Shown here in pieces: positions 42,553 to 51,416 of a stretch of 64,000 bases of DNA (position 1 is the stretch's first letter; every line of letters starts with the position of its first letter). The notes beneath the pieces were generated by a model. The model did no database searches and was not told the origin of the DNA. It was given only the letters and a program-made list of their open reading frames with translations. The position numbers and the translations under genes are program-made. The stretch is from Chromatocurvus halotolerans (lineage in GTDB: Bacteria > Pseudomonadota > Gammaproteobacteria > Pseudomonadales > Halieaceae), in NCBI RefSeq assembly GCF_004340525.1, contig NZ_SLWX01000005.1, positions 1-64,000 of the forward strand, given 5' to 3'.

Positions 42553-42566
42553 TTGATCCCGGTCAA
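42553..42566 (-). promoter_or_regulatory. FNR/ANR-like box upstream of ubiT
   Basis: TTGAT-CCCG-GTCAA (plus-strand reading) matches TTGAT-N4-ATCAA at nine of ten positions. Its centre is 66 bp upstream of the ubiT ATG. On the ubiT strand TACAGT (42530-42525) lies 32 bp from the box centre, the spacing between an FNR site at -41.5 and the -10 hexamer in class II promoters. Confidence 0.7.
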
Positions 42567-42591
42567 GGAGAGATGTGCAGGCCCGGTCTGC

Positions 42592-45291
42592 TTAGTGGCT
42601 CCGCAGGCCCTCCGTCTCCTCGAACGCCTCGATCGACAACAACCGGCCGCCGGCCCGCTCGAAGGTCTTGGCGTGACAGGACAGCAGCAGAATCTGAACC
42701 CGCTCTGCCGCCAGATTGAGAATATCGAACATGCGCTGCAGGCGCTGGTCATCCGAGTGAACCAGTCCGTCGTCGATGATAACCATGGCGGGCCTGCCCT
42801 GCTCCGCCATCATCTCGGCGATGGCAATACGGGTCAGGATATTGATCTGCTCCCGGGTGCCCATACTGAGCGCCGCGAAATCGGGGGTTTCCCCCGCTCC
42901 TCGATACACTGATTCCACACCCAGTGAATCGGCCAGCTGGATATCGGCTTCAGGAAAAAGCGCCTGCAGGTACGGCCGGACCTTTTCCGTGATCGGTCCC
43001 AGGAAGCGGTCCCTGGCTTCCCGTTCGGCGTCTGTCAGAACCGCATTCAGCGTGCCGAGAATGCGGGCCTCCCGGTCGAGTCGATCACGCTCCGCAACGG
43101 CCAGTTCGAGTTCGCGCGCCTTCGCCGCCGTCTTCTCGCCGATGCCCGCTGCACCATCGCGCATCAGCGTGGTTTTCAGGCTCATCTTCCGGCTTTGCAG
43201 GTCGTTAATGCCGTGCCGATAGGATTCCAGGGACTGCTGCAGCCGCACGAGGCGCGCCCGGGACAGCTCAACGCTGTCTCCCCCTGCCTTTTGCCTGAGC
43301 GCCCTGATGACGGCCTTCTGTTGTTCGACCGCGTCGCTGGCTGCCGCCAAGCGTTCCTGCAGCGTGTGTTCTGCCGGCATATTGCCCAGCGCCTCCTGCC
43401 GCGCTGCCAGCTGCGCCGCGCCGGCCGAGAGCGCGCTTTCCGGGGCGCGCAGGGTGTCACGATGCTCGTCCAGCGCGGCTCGGCATTGCGTAGCCGCCTG
43501 TGTCGCCTGCCCGGCTTCGTGGGCGGCGGCTTCGGCGGCGTTGGCCGCTTCCTCTCGCGCAGCGCGCGCAGCTTCCAGCGTCGGCAATGCAGCCAGATTC
43601 AGACCCGCAGCCTCCAGCTGCTCAAGCTCCGCCCGGGCACGCTCCCGTCTTTCCCGCACGCCCGCCAGGCCGCCGTCATTCTCGGGGGCGATGCGCTCGA
43701 GGCTGGCCCTGGCCTCGGTGAGATCGCGCTCAGCCGCCTCCCGGTTGCGCAGCAGCTGGCGGGCCGCGGGAATATCCGCCGCATCGATAGCGGCCAGAGC
43801 CGCGGAGAGCGCCTGCTCTGCACGCTGCAGGTTCTCCTGCATCACGGCTGCGTCCGCCACCTGAGGGCGGATGCCGATGACGCCAATGCCCTCGATCCTG
43901 ACCTCGGTGGGATCCATCAGCGCCAGTGTCTCGCCAGGCGGCGGCATGACTCCCTGCGACAGCGTCACGCGCGTCGAGGCGGCGTCCTCCAGGGCAAACT
44001 CCACCAGCGTGGCCACGGCGGTCATCGCGGCCTGCGCGGCGCGCACCTCATCCATAAGGTCATCAAGGGCCGCGACCGCCTCCGGCGTTGCCTTGCTGGC
44101 ATTGACCCGGGCCTCGAGCACCACAATGGCCGCTGTCGCGGACTCTGCGTCTGCGACGGCCCTGCTCAATGTCGCCAGCTCCCCGCTGCGCTGGGCACCA
44201 GTCAGCCTATTCGTCGCCTGCCTGAGCGCGCTGTCAGCCTCAGCCCTTGCCCTGTCTGCGCGGCGCTGCGCCGCGCGCGCGTCCTGCCAGAGCGATTCCA
44301 GCCGAGCCTCCTCCTCCCGGGCGTTGGCCACAGTCTTCTCGGCCGCTTCAACATCCTTTACCAGCGCATCAATGGCGGCTGCCAGCTGCTCGCGCGCAAG
44401 TTTTGCCTGCAGCGCATCCCGGCGTTGTTGTTCAAGACGCTCGGCGTCGGATTCGGCGGCACCGATTTCGGCTTCCAGCGTAAGCAGTTCCTCCACACGA
44501 TCATTCGCGGCCTGAATGTCGCGCTTGAGCTCCGCCTCGGTGCTGGACCCCTCCTTCTCGTTGAGCGCGGCGCAGACGTCCTCATAGGCCTGCAGATCGC
44601 TTTCCGTGCGCGCGAACGCCGCCTTCAGCTCCCCCAGCTCACCGTCAAGCTTACCCACGCGTTCGATGGCTTTTTTGTAGCGATCCTTCGGCTGCCCCTT
44701 GGACTCTGTGACCAATTGCTGCAGGTCACCCCGGATCTTGAGGGGCAGTCGCCGTCCCTGCTCACCGCCCAGCAGATTGCCCACGGTGTCCTCAAGCGCC
44801 CCCATCACCGTTCGCTGCGCCCCATCCGGCGCCGAGATCGGGTCTGCACCGTCACCCTGGTTGAGCCAGAGCAGTGACCAGAGCCCCATGGTATCTGCAG
44901 TGCCCGTGCCGCGGCCCGGAAAGGTAAATCCCAGCAGTTCCGCGACGAAAGCCTCGGCGCCCTCTCCCTGAAGCTCGGCACCGTCGGGCTTTACCAGCTT
45001 CACCTGACTGCCCCGCTTGAAGCGCTTGCGCAGTGTGTAGGGCTGCCCGTCGATCTCAAACTCCACCTCGACCACGGGGGAGTTCGGGGCGGCGTGGTTC
45101 AACAGGGCATCGACATCCCTGCCGGTGGTGCTGTGCCGGGTGAACAGCGCCAGCTGCAGCGCGCCGACCAGGGTGCTTTTCCCCGCCTCATTCGGCGCCG
45201 ACAGCACGTTGAGTCCGTCACCCAGCCCCTCGATGCCGGCAGGCTTGGTGAATTTGCGCCACTGGTTGACGCGTATCGCGCGAATCTTCAT
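42592..45291 (-). CDS. SbcC/YhaN-like SMC-type ATPase
   Basis: An 899-residue protein. Walker A APNEAGKST (about 32-40) with the RecF/SbcC-type N-terminus (VNQWRKFTKPAGIEGLGDGLNVL) is followed by a long, Ala/Glu/Arg-rich coiled coil. The end has the ABC signature LSMGTREQI and Walker B AMVIIDDGLVHSD, then LLLSCHA (H-loop). This is the large ATPase subunit of Mre11/Rad50-type nuclease pairs. Its gene overlaps that of the phosphoesterase by 4 bp (ATGA), as in yhaO-yhaN and sbcD-sbcC. It should work with that protein on DNA ends. No CxxC zinc-hook motif is obvious in the coiled coil. Confidence 0.85.
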   Translation of the reverse strand: MKIRAIRVNQWRKFTKPAGIEGLGDGLNVLSAPNEAGKSTLVGALQLALFTRHSTTGRDVDALLNHAAPNSPVVEVEFEIDGQPYTLRKRFKRGSQVKLVKPDGAELQGEGAEAFVAELLGFTFPGRGTGTADTMGLWSLLWLNQGDGADPISAPDGAQRTVMGALEDTVGNLLGGEQGRRLPLKIRGDLQQLVTESKGQPKDRYKKAIERVGKLDGELGELKAAFARTESDLQAYEDVCAALNEKEGSSTEAELKRDIQAANDRVEELLTLEAEIGAAESDAERLEQQRRDALQAKLAREQLAAAIDALVKDVEAAEKTVANAREEEARLESLWQDARAAQRRADRARAEADSALRQATNRLTGAQRSGELATLSRAVADAESATAAIVVLEARVNASKATPEAVAALDDLMDEVRAAQAAMTAVATLVEFALEDAASTRVTLSQGVMPPPGETLALMDPTEVRIEGIGVIGIRPQVADAAVMQENLQRAEQALSAALAAIDAADIPAARQLLRNREAAERDLTEARASLERIAPENDGGLAGVRERRERARAELEQLEAAGLNLAALPTLEAARAAREEAANAAEAAAHEAGQATQAATQCRAALDEHRDTLRAPESALSAGAAQLAARQEALGNMPAEHTLQERLAAASDAVEQQKAVIRALRQKAGGDSVELSRARLVRLQQSLESYRHGINDLQSRKMSLKTTLMRDGAAGIGEKTAAKARELELAVAERDRLDREARILGTLNAVLTDAEREARDRFLGPITEKVRPYLQALFPEADIQLADSLGVESVYRGAGETPDFAALSMGTREQINILTRIAIAEMMAEQGRPAMVIIDDGLVHSDDQRLQRMFDILNLAAERVQILLLSCHAKTFERAGGRLLSIEAFEETEGLRSH

Positions 45292-46430
45292 GCGTCGGTT
45301 CCACCCAGGGCGCGATACTCGACATAGAGACGCTGCAGCGCCAGCGCCGCCAGCTCCCGCTCGTCATTCTCCGCATCCCGGGCCATCGCCATCAGCCGGT
45401 CCGCGGCGAGCCGTATATAGCCGCCGGGACCGAACTGGGCCAGATCCTCCTCGCTGGGCATGGGAAGAATGCGGTTGTCGATCCGCAGCTGCGCGAGCGC
45501 CGCATCCACCGAGCCATGGACCAGCGAGTCGAAGTACTGCGAATCCTCCAGGGACAGCGTCCCCGAAACCCCCAGGCGTACCAGGTGGTTGGACAGTGGC
45601 GCGGGGGCCAGCGCGCGCAATCGCTGCGCGAGTGCATCTATGTCGCTGCGGCCGCTCAGCGTGACCTCTTCCCGGTGCCAGTGATAGCTGCCGGTGGGCA
45701 CCTTTTCCACGGTGGGGATGGCGTCCGGTCGATCAAGGGTGACAATCAGCGCATTGCCGCCGTCGAGGACATCGTAAGCGTCGGTCTCGTGGGTGCCGCT
45801 GTACCAGACGCGCTCACTGATCTTCTGCGTGCCGTGCCAGTCTCCCAGCGCCAGATAACCCAGCGCCGCGAGCTGCGGCCGTCCGGGATCAATGAAGTTG
45901 GCCGCCTGGCTCTCATCGGAACCGAAACTGCGGATGGAGCCATGCGCCAGCCCGATCCGGTAATAGCCTTCCGGCGTTGCGGCGTCATTCATCCAGGCCG
46001 TGAGATCCTCGAGACTGCGGAAGTGCTTGAGGGGCGCCGGCAGGATGGCGAGTCTGTCTGCCTCGTGGAGGTAGGGCCCGGCGTCGGCATGGATCACGAT
46101 ATTGCCGGGAAGCCCGGTGCGCGCCAGACGGTCCCAGATGCCAAAGGGCTGGTCAGGGTCGTGATTGCCCGGCAGTAAGTGCCATATGACGTCGCCAAAC
46201 GCGCGCATCCGCTCAATGGGCTGCAGCAGCAGGCGCTGGGTGACATCCTGGGTGTCGTAGACATCGCCCGCGACCAGAACATGCCGGACGCCGCGCTCTC
46301 CGGCCAGGCTGCCGATGCGATCAATAGCGTCGAGCCGCGCCCGCTGCAGGAGCCCCAGGGTCTGTTCGTCGACAAAGCCGAAAACCTTGCCGATCTGCCA
46401 ATCCGACGTATGGATGAATGTCAATGCCAT
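45288..46430 (-). CDS. SbcD/YhaO-like metallophosphoesterase
   Basis: 380 residues from ATG 46430, whose first base is the last base of the preceding stop (TGATG), so the start is fixed by coupling. Calcineurin-type motifs: SDWQ at the start (the usual D-x-H reads D-x-Q), GDVYD, LLPGNHDPD, LAHGS and LGDWHG (instead of GHxH). The Mre11 His ligands at two positions are thus Gln and Asp here. Gln at the first is, from memory, common in this subfamily; the second change is less familiar. It probably acts with the ATPase of the next gene as a DNA nuclease. The C-terminal 130 residues (SLEDSQYFDSLVHGSVDAAL) correspond to the DNA-binding or capping region. Confidence 0.85.
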   Translation of the reverse strand: MALTFIHTSDWQIGKVFGFVDEQTLGLLQRARLDAIDRIGSLAGERGVRHVLVAGDVYDTQDVTQRLLLQPIERMRAFGDVIWHLLPGNHDPDQPFGIWDRLARTGLPGNIVIHADAGPYLHEADRLAILPAPLKHFRSLEDLTAWMNDAATPEGYYRIGLAHGSIRSFGSDESQAANFIDPGRPQLAALGYLALGDWHGTQKISERVWYSGTHETDAYDVLDGGNALIVTLDRPDAIPTVEKVPTGSYHWHREEVTLSGRSDIDALAQRLRALAPAPLSNHLVRLGVSGTLSLEDSQYFDSLVHGSVDAALAQLRIDNRILPMPSEEDLAQFGPGGYIRLAADRLMAMARDAENDERELAALALQRLYVEYRALGGTDA

Positions 46431-47734
46431 CAGGGGTGCCTCCCCCAGGCCGATGCGGGCGACCAGGTCATGTCGAGCGAGAATACCCACTGGTCGTCGC
46501 GATCGCCGAAGAAGACCGTGGGCACCTCACCGCCGAAGGGTTTCCCCGGGCCGCTGTAATCATCGCGACGCAGCTCCGCGCGCAGGCGCAGTGAGGGAGC
46601 GGGCCACCAGGCGAGGTTTGCCGTCGCACCGCGGTAGATGCCCTCGGGCAGCAAGGCATGAGCCCCCTTTTCGTCGCGGAACCATTCAAGACGCAGCGCC
46701 GCTTCAAGCCGCGGACCCAGGCGGTGGTGGAAGTTCGCACTGGCACCGTACCAGGCGCTGTCCTCGGTGATGAGAAACCCTGGCGGATTATTGCTGTCGG
46801 CAACAATGTCTCCGCCCTCCTGGTGTCCGTAAACGGCATTCACGGTCCAGCGACGATCACCGTCCAGGCGGTGGCTGAGGGTGATTGCGTGGAAGTTGCG
46901 CAGCAGCCTGGCGCCGCTGCTGCTGGCGGCATTGAAGGGACGCGTCTGCTCCGTCACCCCGTTTTCCGACTGCTCATTGCCGATCACGTTCTCGATATCC
47001 AGCCAGGACCGGAAATCGCGGCTGCGCCAGCGCAGATCGAACAGCAGGGTCTTGTCGTCGTTGTTGTCCTCAAGATTGTTCCAGCCCTGCACGACTCCCG
47101 CCCCGGCCGACCAGAGACCAGACCCGGGGGCGAGCGGCAGCCTTGCCGAGGCATAGACGCCAACGTGCTTCACCGGCTGATAGGCGAAGGCGTAGGAGTG
47201 CGTGTAAAAGGCCGTGGGCGGATCCACCGGCGCGCCGATCTCGTGTCCCACCGGCGTAAAGAAACTGCCGGCAATAATCGCCACGCCCTCACCCCAGGGC
47301 AGGTAGGCGCTGGCAAACCACTGCGGCAACAGCCAGAGCGTATCTTCGCCATCGTTGATGGGGAGGTCGTCGTCCAGTCCAAAGGTGATGGCGGCATCGG
47401 TGCCGTAGCGCAGGTTGACCTCAAAGCCCCAGTCCGCGCTTTCGGGTTTCGGGCCGGGAAAAGGGCCGATCCGCGGCTTCAGGTTAGCACGCGGCACTTT
47501 CTCCAGCAGCAGCTCCGCGCGATTCAGGTTGAAGCCTTCGTCAAAGGTGAGAAAGCCGCTGGGAAACACGTTTTGCGAGGCGCTGTCATTGGCGATGAGC
47601 CCCGCCTGCACCCGCGGCCGCAGGGTCACCGTGCCCTCACTGACGGCGTCGACCGTGAACAGACTGAGCCCTGCAAGGACCACCCATAACCGCCTTTTCT
47701 TCCGTGTGACGCCGCCACCTGCGGTCGAACTCAC
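46430..47734 (-). CDS. Outer-membrane porin-like beta-barrel (BBP2/OmpL-like)
   Basis: 434 residues from a GTG at 47734 preceded by GGGGGGAA. A signal sequence (RLWVVLAGLSLFTVDAVSEG) is followed by about 16 amphipathic strands. The segments AIIAGSFFTPVGHEIGAPVDPPTAFYTHSYAFAYQPVKHVGVYASAR, VVQGWNN and LTYYAVYG-like strands (ITLSHRLDGDRRWTVNAVYGHQEG) fit putative beta-barrel porin-2 proteins. It probably forms an outer-membrane channel of unknown substrate. Its stop overlaps the start of the YhaO-like gene (TGATG), so these unrelated functions appear to be translated from one transcript. Confidence 0.75.
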   Translation of the reverse strand: MSSTAGGGVTRKKRRLWVVLAGLSLFTVDAVSEGTVTLRPRVQAGLIANDSASQNVFPSGFLTFDEGFNLNRAELLLEKVPRANLKPRIGPFPGPKPESADWGFEVNLRYGTDAAITFGLDDDLPINDGEDTLWLLPQWFASAYLPWGEGVAIIAGSFFTPVGHEIGAPVDPPTAFYTHSYAFAYQPVKHVGVYASARLPLAPGSGLWSAGAGVVQGWNNLEDNNDDKTLLFDLRWRSRDFRSWLDIENVIGNEQSENGVTEQTRPFNAASSSGARLLRNFHAITLSHRLDGDRRWTVNAVYGHQEGGDIVADSNNPPGFLITEDSAWYGASANFHHRLGPRLEAALRLEWFRDEKGAHALLPEGIYRGATANLAWWPAPSLRLRAELRRDDYSGPGKPFGGEVPTVFFGDRDDQWVFSLDMTWSPASAWGRHP

Positions 47735-48024
47735 TGCTTCCCCCCGGATGCATCCTGCCGCGGCTGCGGCGAAGACGCGAGACTATCCGCGAAGCGCCTT
47801 GCGGATGCAACCGTCAATGCCGTTCGATTTGCCGCAATGTCGACGGCAAACGGCAGCGGCCGGTTGGCGCGAGGCTTTGCATTGAGGTGGGTTAACGTTG
47901 ACGTGGGTTGGCGGGGCTGGCGGGACAGGCCGCCGGATGCCAGCAGCCCGAAGTCAGTCTGATCGGGGTCGCCGCGCGGATGCGCCGGGAGGCACACACA
48001 CGCGGACAGCCCATTTGCCGGCCG
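47735..48024. other. 290-bp spacer between the barrel gene and a sortilin-like gene
   Basis: Both flanking genes run on the minus strand, so this region should contain the terminator of the sortilin-like gene and the promoter of the barrel operon. No T-tract hairpin was seen. Repeated GGGTTRRCG-type words at 47889-47912 are noted without interpretation. Confidence 0.4.
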
Positions 48025-51000
48025 TCAGCCCCCGCTGCCCTCGACATACGGGGCACCTGCCGAAACAAGCTCGCCACCGAGTTCATCCAGGGATTTCACG
48101 GCTTTTTCCAGTCGAGGCTTGATGGCACTCATTGCCTTCCTGGCAAGTTCGAGCGACGTTCTGCTCGTTTCCGTGGGACCGTACAGGGAACGGGAAATCC
48201 CCCTTTCCACCGCGAACAGCCGCTGCCCGATTGTAGTGTGGGTTTTCTCGCCCACCTCAACGCGCGCCGGGTTGCCGTTCACCTCGGCGTTCAGGGCGTG
48301 TATCTCGTCCCTGAGCGTGTGCAGCTCAAGATCCAGCCTGCCGGCATCCGCTCTCGACCGCGACAGCGCATGCTCCATGGCCTTGACCCTGGACACGGCC
48401 TTGCTCAGCTGCATGTTGATCGCGGAGGCTTCCCTCACGGCATCTTCATAGGATCGCCAGAACGCCACCACGTCCGCCTCGGACGCCCCGGGAAGTGCTC
48501 CGTCGTAAAGACGCTCGACCTCGAACTCGATCTCACCGTCCAGAAGGGTTGTCTGCCCGTCAACGCGCTTGTACAGGGACGCCGTGTATTTCCCGGGCGC
48601 CGCCATCATGGCCTTCGGGCCGTCGTCGTCGTAGCTGTCGCTCAGGCCGATAGCCTGGGGCGCCGGGTATCTCAGATCCCAGGCAATACGATGGAAGCCC
48701 TTCTCTGTCGGACCCTCAACCCGTCGAACCACGTTTCCGTCGGCATCCTTCACCAGCACGAACACACTGGGCTCTGCCTGCACGGCCTCTGCGCCAACCA
48801 CGTCCCAACCGGGGAAGCCCACATCCTCGCCCGCGTCAATCAGCGGGCGCTCGGCTTCCTGCCGCGCTTCCGCATCGGTCAGCAGATCCTGCTTCAGGTG
48901 GTAGGTAAAGGTCGCCCCGAAATCCGGGTTGGGCGCCACGTAGTACGAATCGCCCTGCGAGCCTTTCATCGTGTCGAAGTTGAGGTGCGATCTGGGGATG
49001 TACCACAGCGCCTTTCGCGTGGAGTACAGCGAACCCTCTTTTTCCAGGGTCGACTCGGAGACTTCTCTCAGCACGCTGTAGTCATCGAAGATGAAGAAAC
49101 CGCGACCGAAGGAAGCGCCGACCAGGTCGTTCTCACGGCGTTGAATGGCCAGGTCCCGGAAGCTGATCGTCGGAACGCCACCCTCGAGTTCGGTCCATTT
49201 ACCGCCGCCATTGATCGAGAAAAAGAGTCCGAACTCGGTGGCTGCAAACAGCAGCTCCGGCTTGACATGGTCCTGCGCAAGCCGCCAGACGAGATGGTTT
49301 TCCGGCAGGTCGCCGCTGATGGATTTCCAGCTGCGGCCCCGGTCGGTGCTCTTGACGATGAAGGGCTTGTAGTCACCATACTTGTGGTTGTCCAGCGAGA
49401 CATACACCGTGTCGGGATCATGCAGGTCGGCCTTGATGTCGTTGATAAAGGCCCTGGCCGGCACACCCATGCGGCTGACTTCGATCCTGCGCCAGTTCTC
49501 GCCACCATCCTCGGTAACCTGCAGAAGACCATCATCCGTGCCGGCATAGATGAGTCCCTCGACCAGGGGCGACTCGGACAGTGAGGTGATGGTGTTGTAG
49601 TTCGACATGGCCCAGACGTCCCACGGCGAATCCCAGCTCTGCCTGTTGCCCATGATGGCGATATCGAAGCGCTCTTCATCCCGGGTCAGGTCCCCCGAGA
49701 TGGCCTGCCAGCTGTCACCGCGGTTATCCGACCGCCAGACACGCTGGCTCGCAAAGTACAGCCGTGATGGCTCATGGGGACTCACATGGATCGGCGCGTC
49801 CCAGTTGAAGCGTTCGTAATCCTCGCCCTCGCCCGCCTGGGGCTGTATGTCGACCACTTCACCCGTGGTCATGTCGAGCCGGGACAGATTGCCTTCCTGT
49901 CGCTCGGCGTAGACGATATCGGGATTGCCCGGCTCTGTCGCCGTGGCGTGACCATCCCAGTTCAGAACCAGTTTCCAGTCGGAATTCTGGATGCCCTGAA
50001 CATTGTCCGTCCGCGACGGTCCGCCCTGGGTGCCGTTGTCCTGTGTCCCGCTGTAGATGTTGTAGAAGGGCTCGGCGTCATCGACAGAAAGCTTGTAATA
50101 CTGCGTGACCGGCAGGTTGGCCATGTAGCGCCAGGTTTCCGTCAGGTCAAAGGTTTCGTAGACGCCGCCGTCCGTGCCCAGCAGGATGTAGTTGGGGTCG
50201 CTGGGCTTGAAAGCCATCGCATGGTTGTCCCCGTGGCGATACTCGCGATTCACCAGATTCCAGGTCTTGCCCCCGTCCGTGGAGTGCTTCATGGAAGCAT
50301 CCATCAGGTAGAGATGGTCGAAATGGTGCGGCGAGGCATAAAGCTCCACGTAATAGTGCGGGCCGGTGCCTCCCGAAATCACCTCGGACTGCTGCTCCCA
50401 GGACTCACCGCGGTCCAGTGATTTCCACGTCCCCCCGCTTCGACGGTTGAGTTCGATAGCCGCGTAGAGAATGTCGGGATTGTGATGCGACACGGCGAGG
50501 CCGATCTTGCCCATTTTGCCTTCCGGCAGGCCATTGGTGAGCTTCGTCCAGCTGTCCCCGCCATCCTCGCTCTTGTAGATGGCGGATTTCGGACCGCCAT
50601 CCATCAGTGCTGCCACCGTGCGCTGGCGCTGCCAGGTCGCGGCGTAGACTCGCTCAGGGTTTCGCGGATCAATCACGATATCGGTGACCCCGGTGAACTC
50701 CTCGTCACCCAGCGTCTTGACCCAGGTCTCGCCGCCATCGGTGGACTTGAAGAAGCCACGCTCGCCGCCGGCACTCCACAGTGGACCCTGGGCTGCCACG
50801 TACACCACGTCCGGATTCTCGGGGTGAACAATGATCTTGCCGATATGCTCGGAGCCTTTCAGCCCCATGTTTTTCCAGTTCTTGCCACCATCACTGGACT
50901 TGTAGACGCCGTCGCCAAAGCCGAAGTGACGACCGCCGCCGTGCTCTCCGGTGCCGACCCAGACGGTATTCATGTCTTCCGGATCCAGCGCGACAGCCCC

Positions 51001-51300
51001 GATGGAGTAGGAACCCTCGTCGTCGAAAACGGGCTCGAAGGTGGTGCCGGCATTGACGGTTTTCCAGACACCGCCTGAGCCGACCGCCACATACCACAGG
51101 CTCTCGTTCTCGGGGTGAATGGCGAGATCGGCAATGCGCCCGGACATGAACGCCGGTCCGATATTGCGCAGCTCCAGACCCTTGAAGGTCTCCTCGGACA
51201 TCAGGTCCGTCGAGCCGCCCCTGCTGTTCTGCGCTGCCCCTGTCTGGACAACGCCAATCGCCAGGATCACTGCAAAAATCGTATGTAAGGTTTTTCTCAT
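48025..51300 (-). CDS. Large exported sortilin/VPS10-like protein (paralogue 2)
   Basis: About 1091 residues from ATG 51300 with a weak GGGG site; ATG 51306 and TTG 51315 are alternatives. A signal peptide (TLHTIFAVILAIGVVQTGAA) precedes LELRNIGPAFMSGRIADLAIH and GSGGVWKT, the sortilin-type propeller start. At least six S-x-D-x-G-x-x-W/N motifs (SSDGGKNW, STDGGETW, SEDGGDSW, TEDGGENW, STDRGRSW) form the propeller. A C-terminal part of ~300 residues has an Ig-like region (PSVFVLVKDADGNVVRRV) and a helical tail with coiled-coil tendency. The same domain order is seen in the paralogue 102 bp upstream on the same strand, so the two may be co-transcribed. Confidence 0.85.
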   Translation of the reverse strand: MRKTLHTIFAVILAIGVVQTGAAQNSRGGSTDLMSEETFKGLELRNIGPAFMSGRIADLAIHPENESLWYVAVGSGGVWKTVNAGTTFEPVFDDEGSYSIGAVALDPEDMNTVWVGTGEHGGGRHFGFGDGVYKSSDGGKNWKNMGLKGSEHIGKIIVHPENPDVVYVAAQGPLWSAGGERGFFKSTDGGETWVKTLGDEEFTGVTDIVIDPRNPERVYAATWQRQRTVAALMDGGPKSAIYKSEDGGDSWTKLTNGLPEGKMGKIGLAVSHHNPDILYAAIELNRRSGGTWKSLDRGESWEQQSEVISGGTGPHYYVELYASPHHFDHLYLMDASMKHSTDGGKTWNLVNREYRHGDNHAMAFKPSDPNYILLGTDGGVYETFDLTETWRYMANLPVTQYYKLSVDDAEPFYNIYSGTQDNGTQGGPSRTDNVQGIQNSDWKLVLNWDGHATATEPGNPDIVYAERQEGNLSRLDMTTGEVVDIQPQAGEGEDYERFNWDAPIHVSPHEPSRLYFASQRVWRSDNRGDSWQAISGDLTRDEERFDIAIMGNRQSWDSPWDVWAMSNYNTITSLSESPLVEGLIYAGTDDGLLQVTEDGGENWRRIEVSRMGVPARAFINDIKADLHDPDTVYVSLDNHKYGDYKPFIVKSTDRGRSWKSISGDLPENHLVWRLAQDHVKPELLFAATEFGLFFSINGGGKWTELEGGVPTISFRDLAIQRRENDLVGASFGRGFFIFDDYSVLREVSESTLEKEGSLYSTRKALWYIPRSHLNFDTMKGSQGDSYYVAPNPDFGATFTYHLKQDLLTDAEARQEAERPLIDAGEDVGFPGWDVVGAEAVQAEPSVFVLVKDADGNVVRRVEGPTEKGFHRIAWDLRYPAPQAIGLSDSYDDDGPKAMMAAPGKYTASLYKRVDGQTTLLDGEIEFEVERLYDGALPGASEADVVAFWRSYEDAVREASAINMQLSKAVSRVKAMEHALSRSRADAGRLDLELHTLRDEIHALNAEVNGNPARVEVGEKTHTTIGQRLFAVERGISRSLYGPTETSRTSLELARKAMSAIKPRLEKAVKSLDELGGELVSAGAPYVEGSGG

Positions 51301-51416
51301 AACCATGAACCCCAAAGATCCGTTAGGTGAAAGATGGTATCTGTTATTGTAAAAATCCGGCGCCAGCCGGTCACGCAGGCTCCGAAACTCCGGCGCGACC
51401 GCAGCGATCCGGAATC

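Noticed and set aside
43195-44877. 560-codon plus-strand open frame
   Set aside because: It lies fully antisense to the coiled coil of the YhaN-like ATPase; its composition is low-complexity Arg/Leu/Gly.
47908-49584. 558-codon plus-strand open frame
   Set aside because: It is a shadow of the second sortilin-like gene, whose BNR motifs are unmistakable on the other strand.
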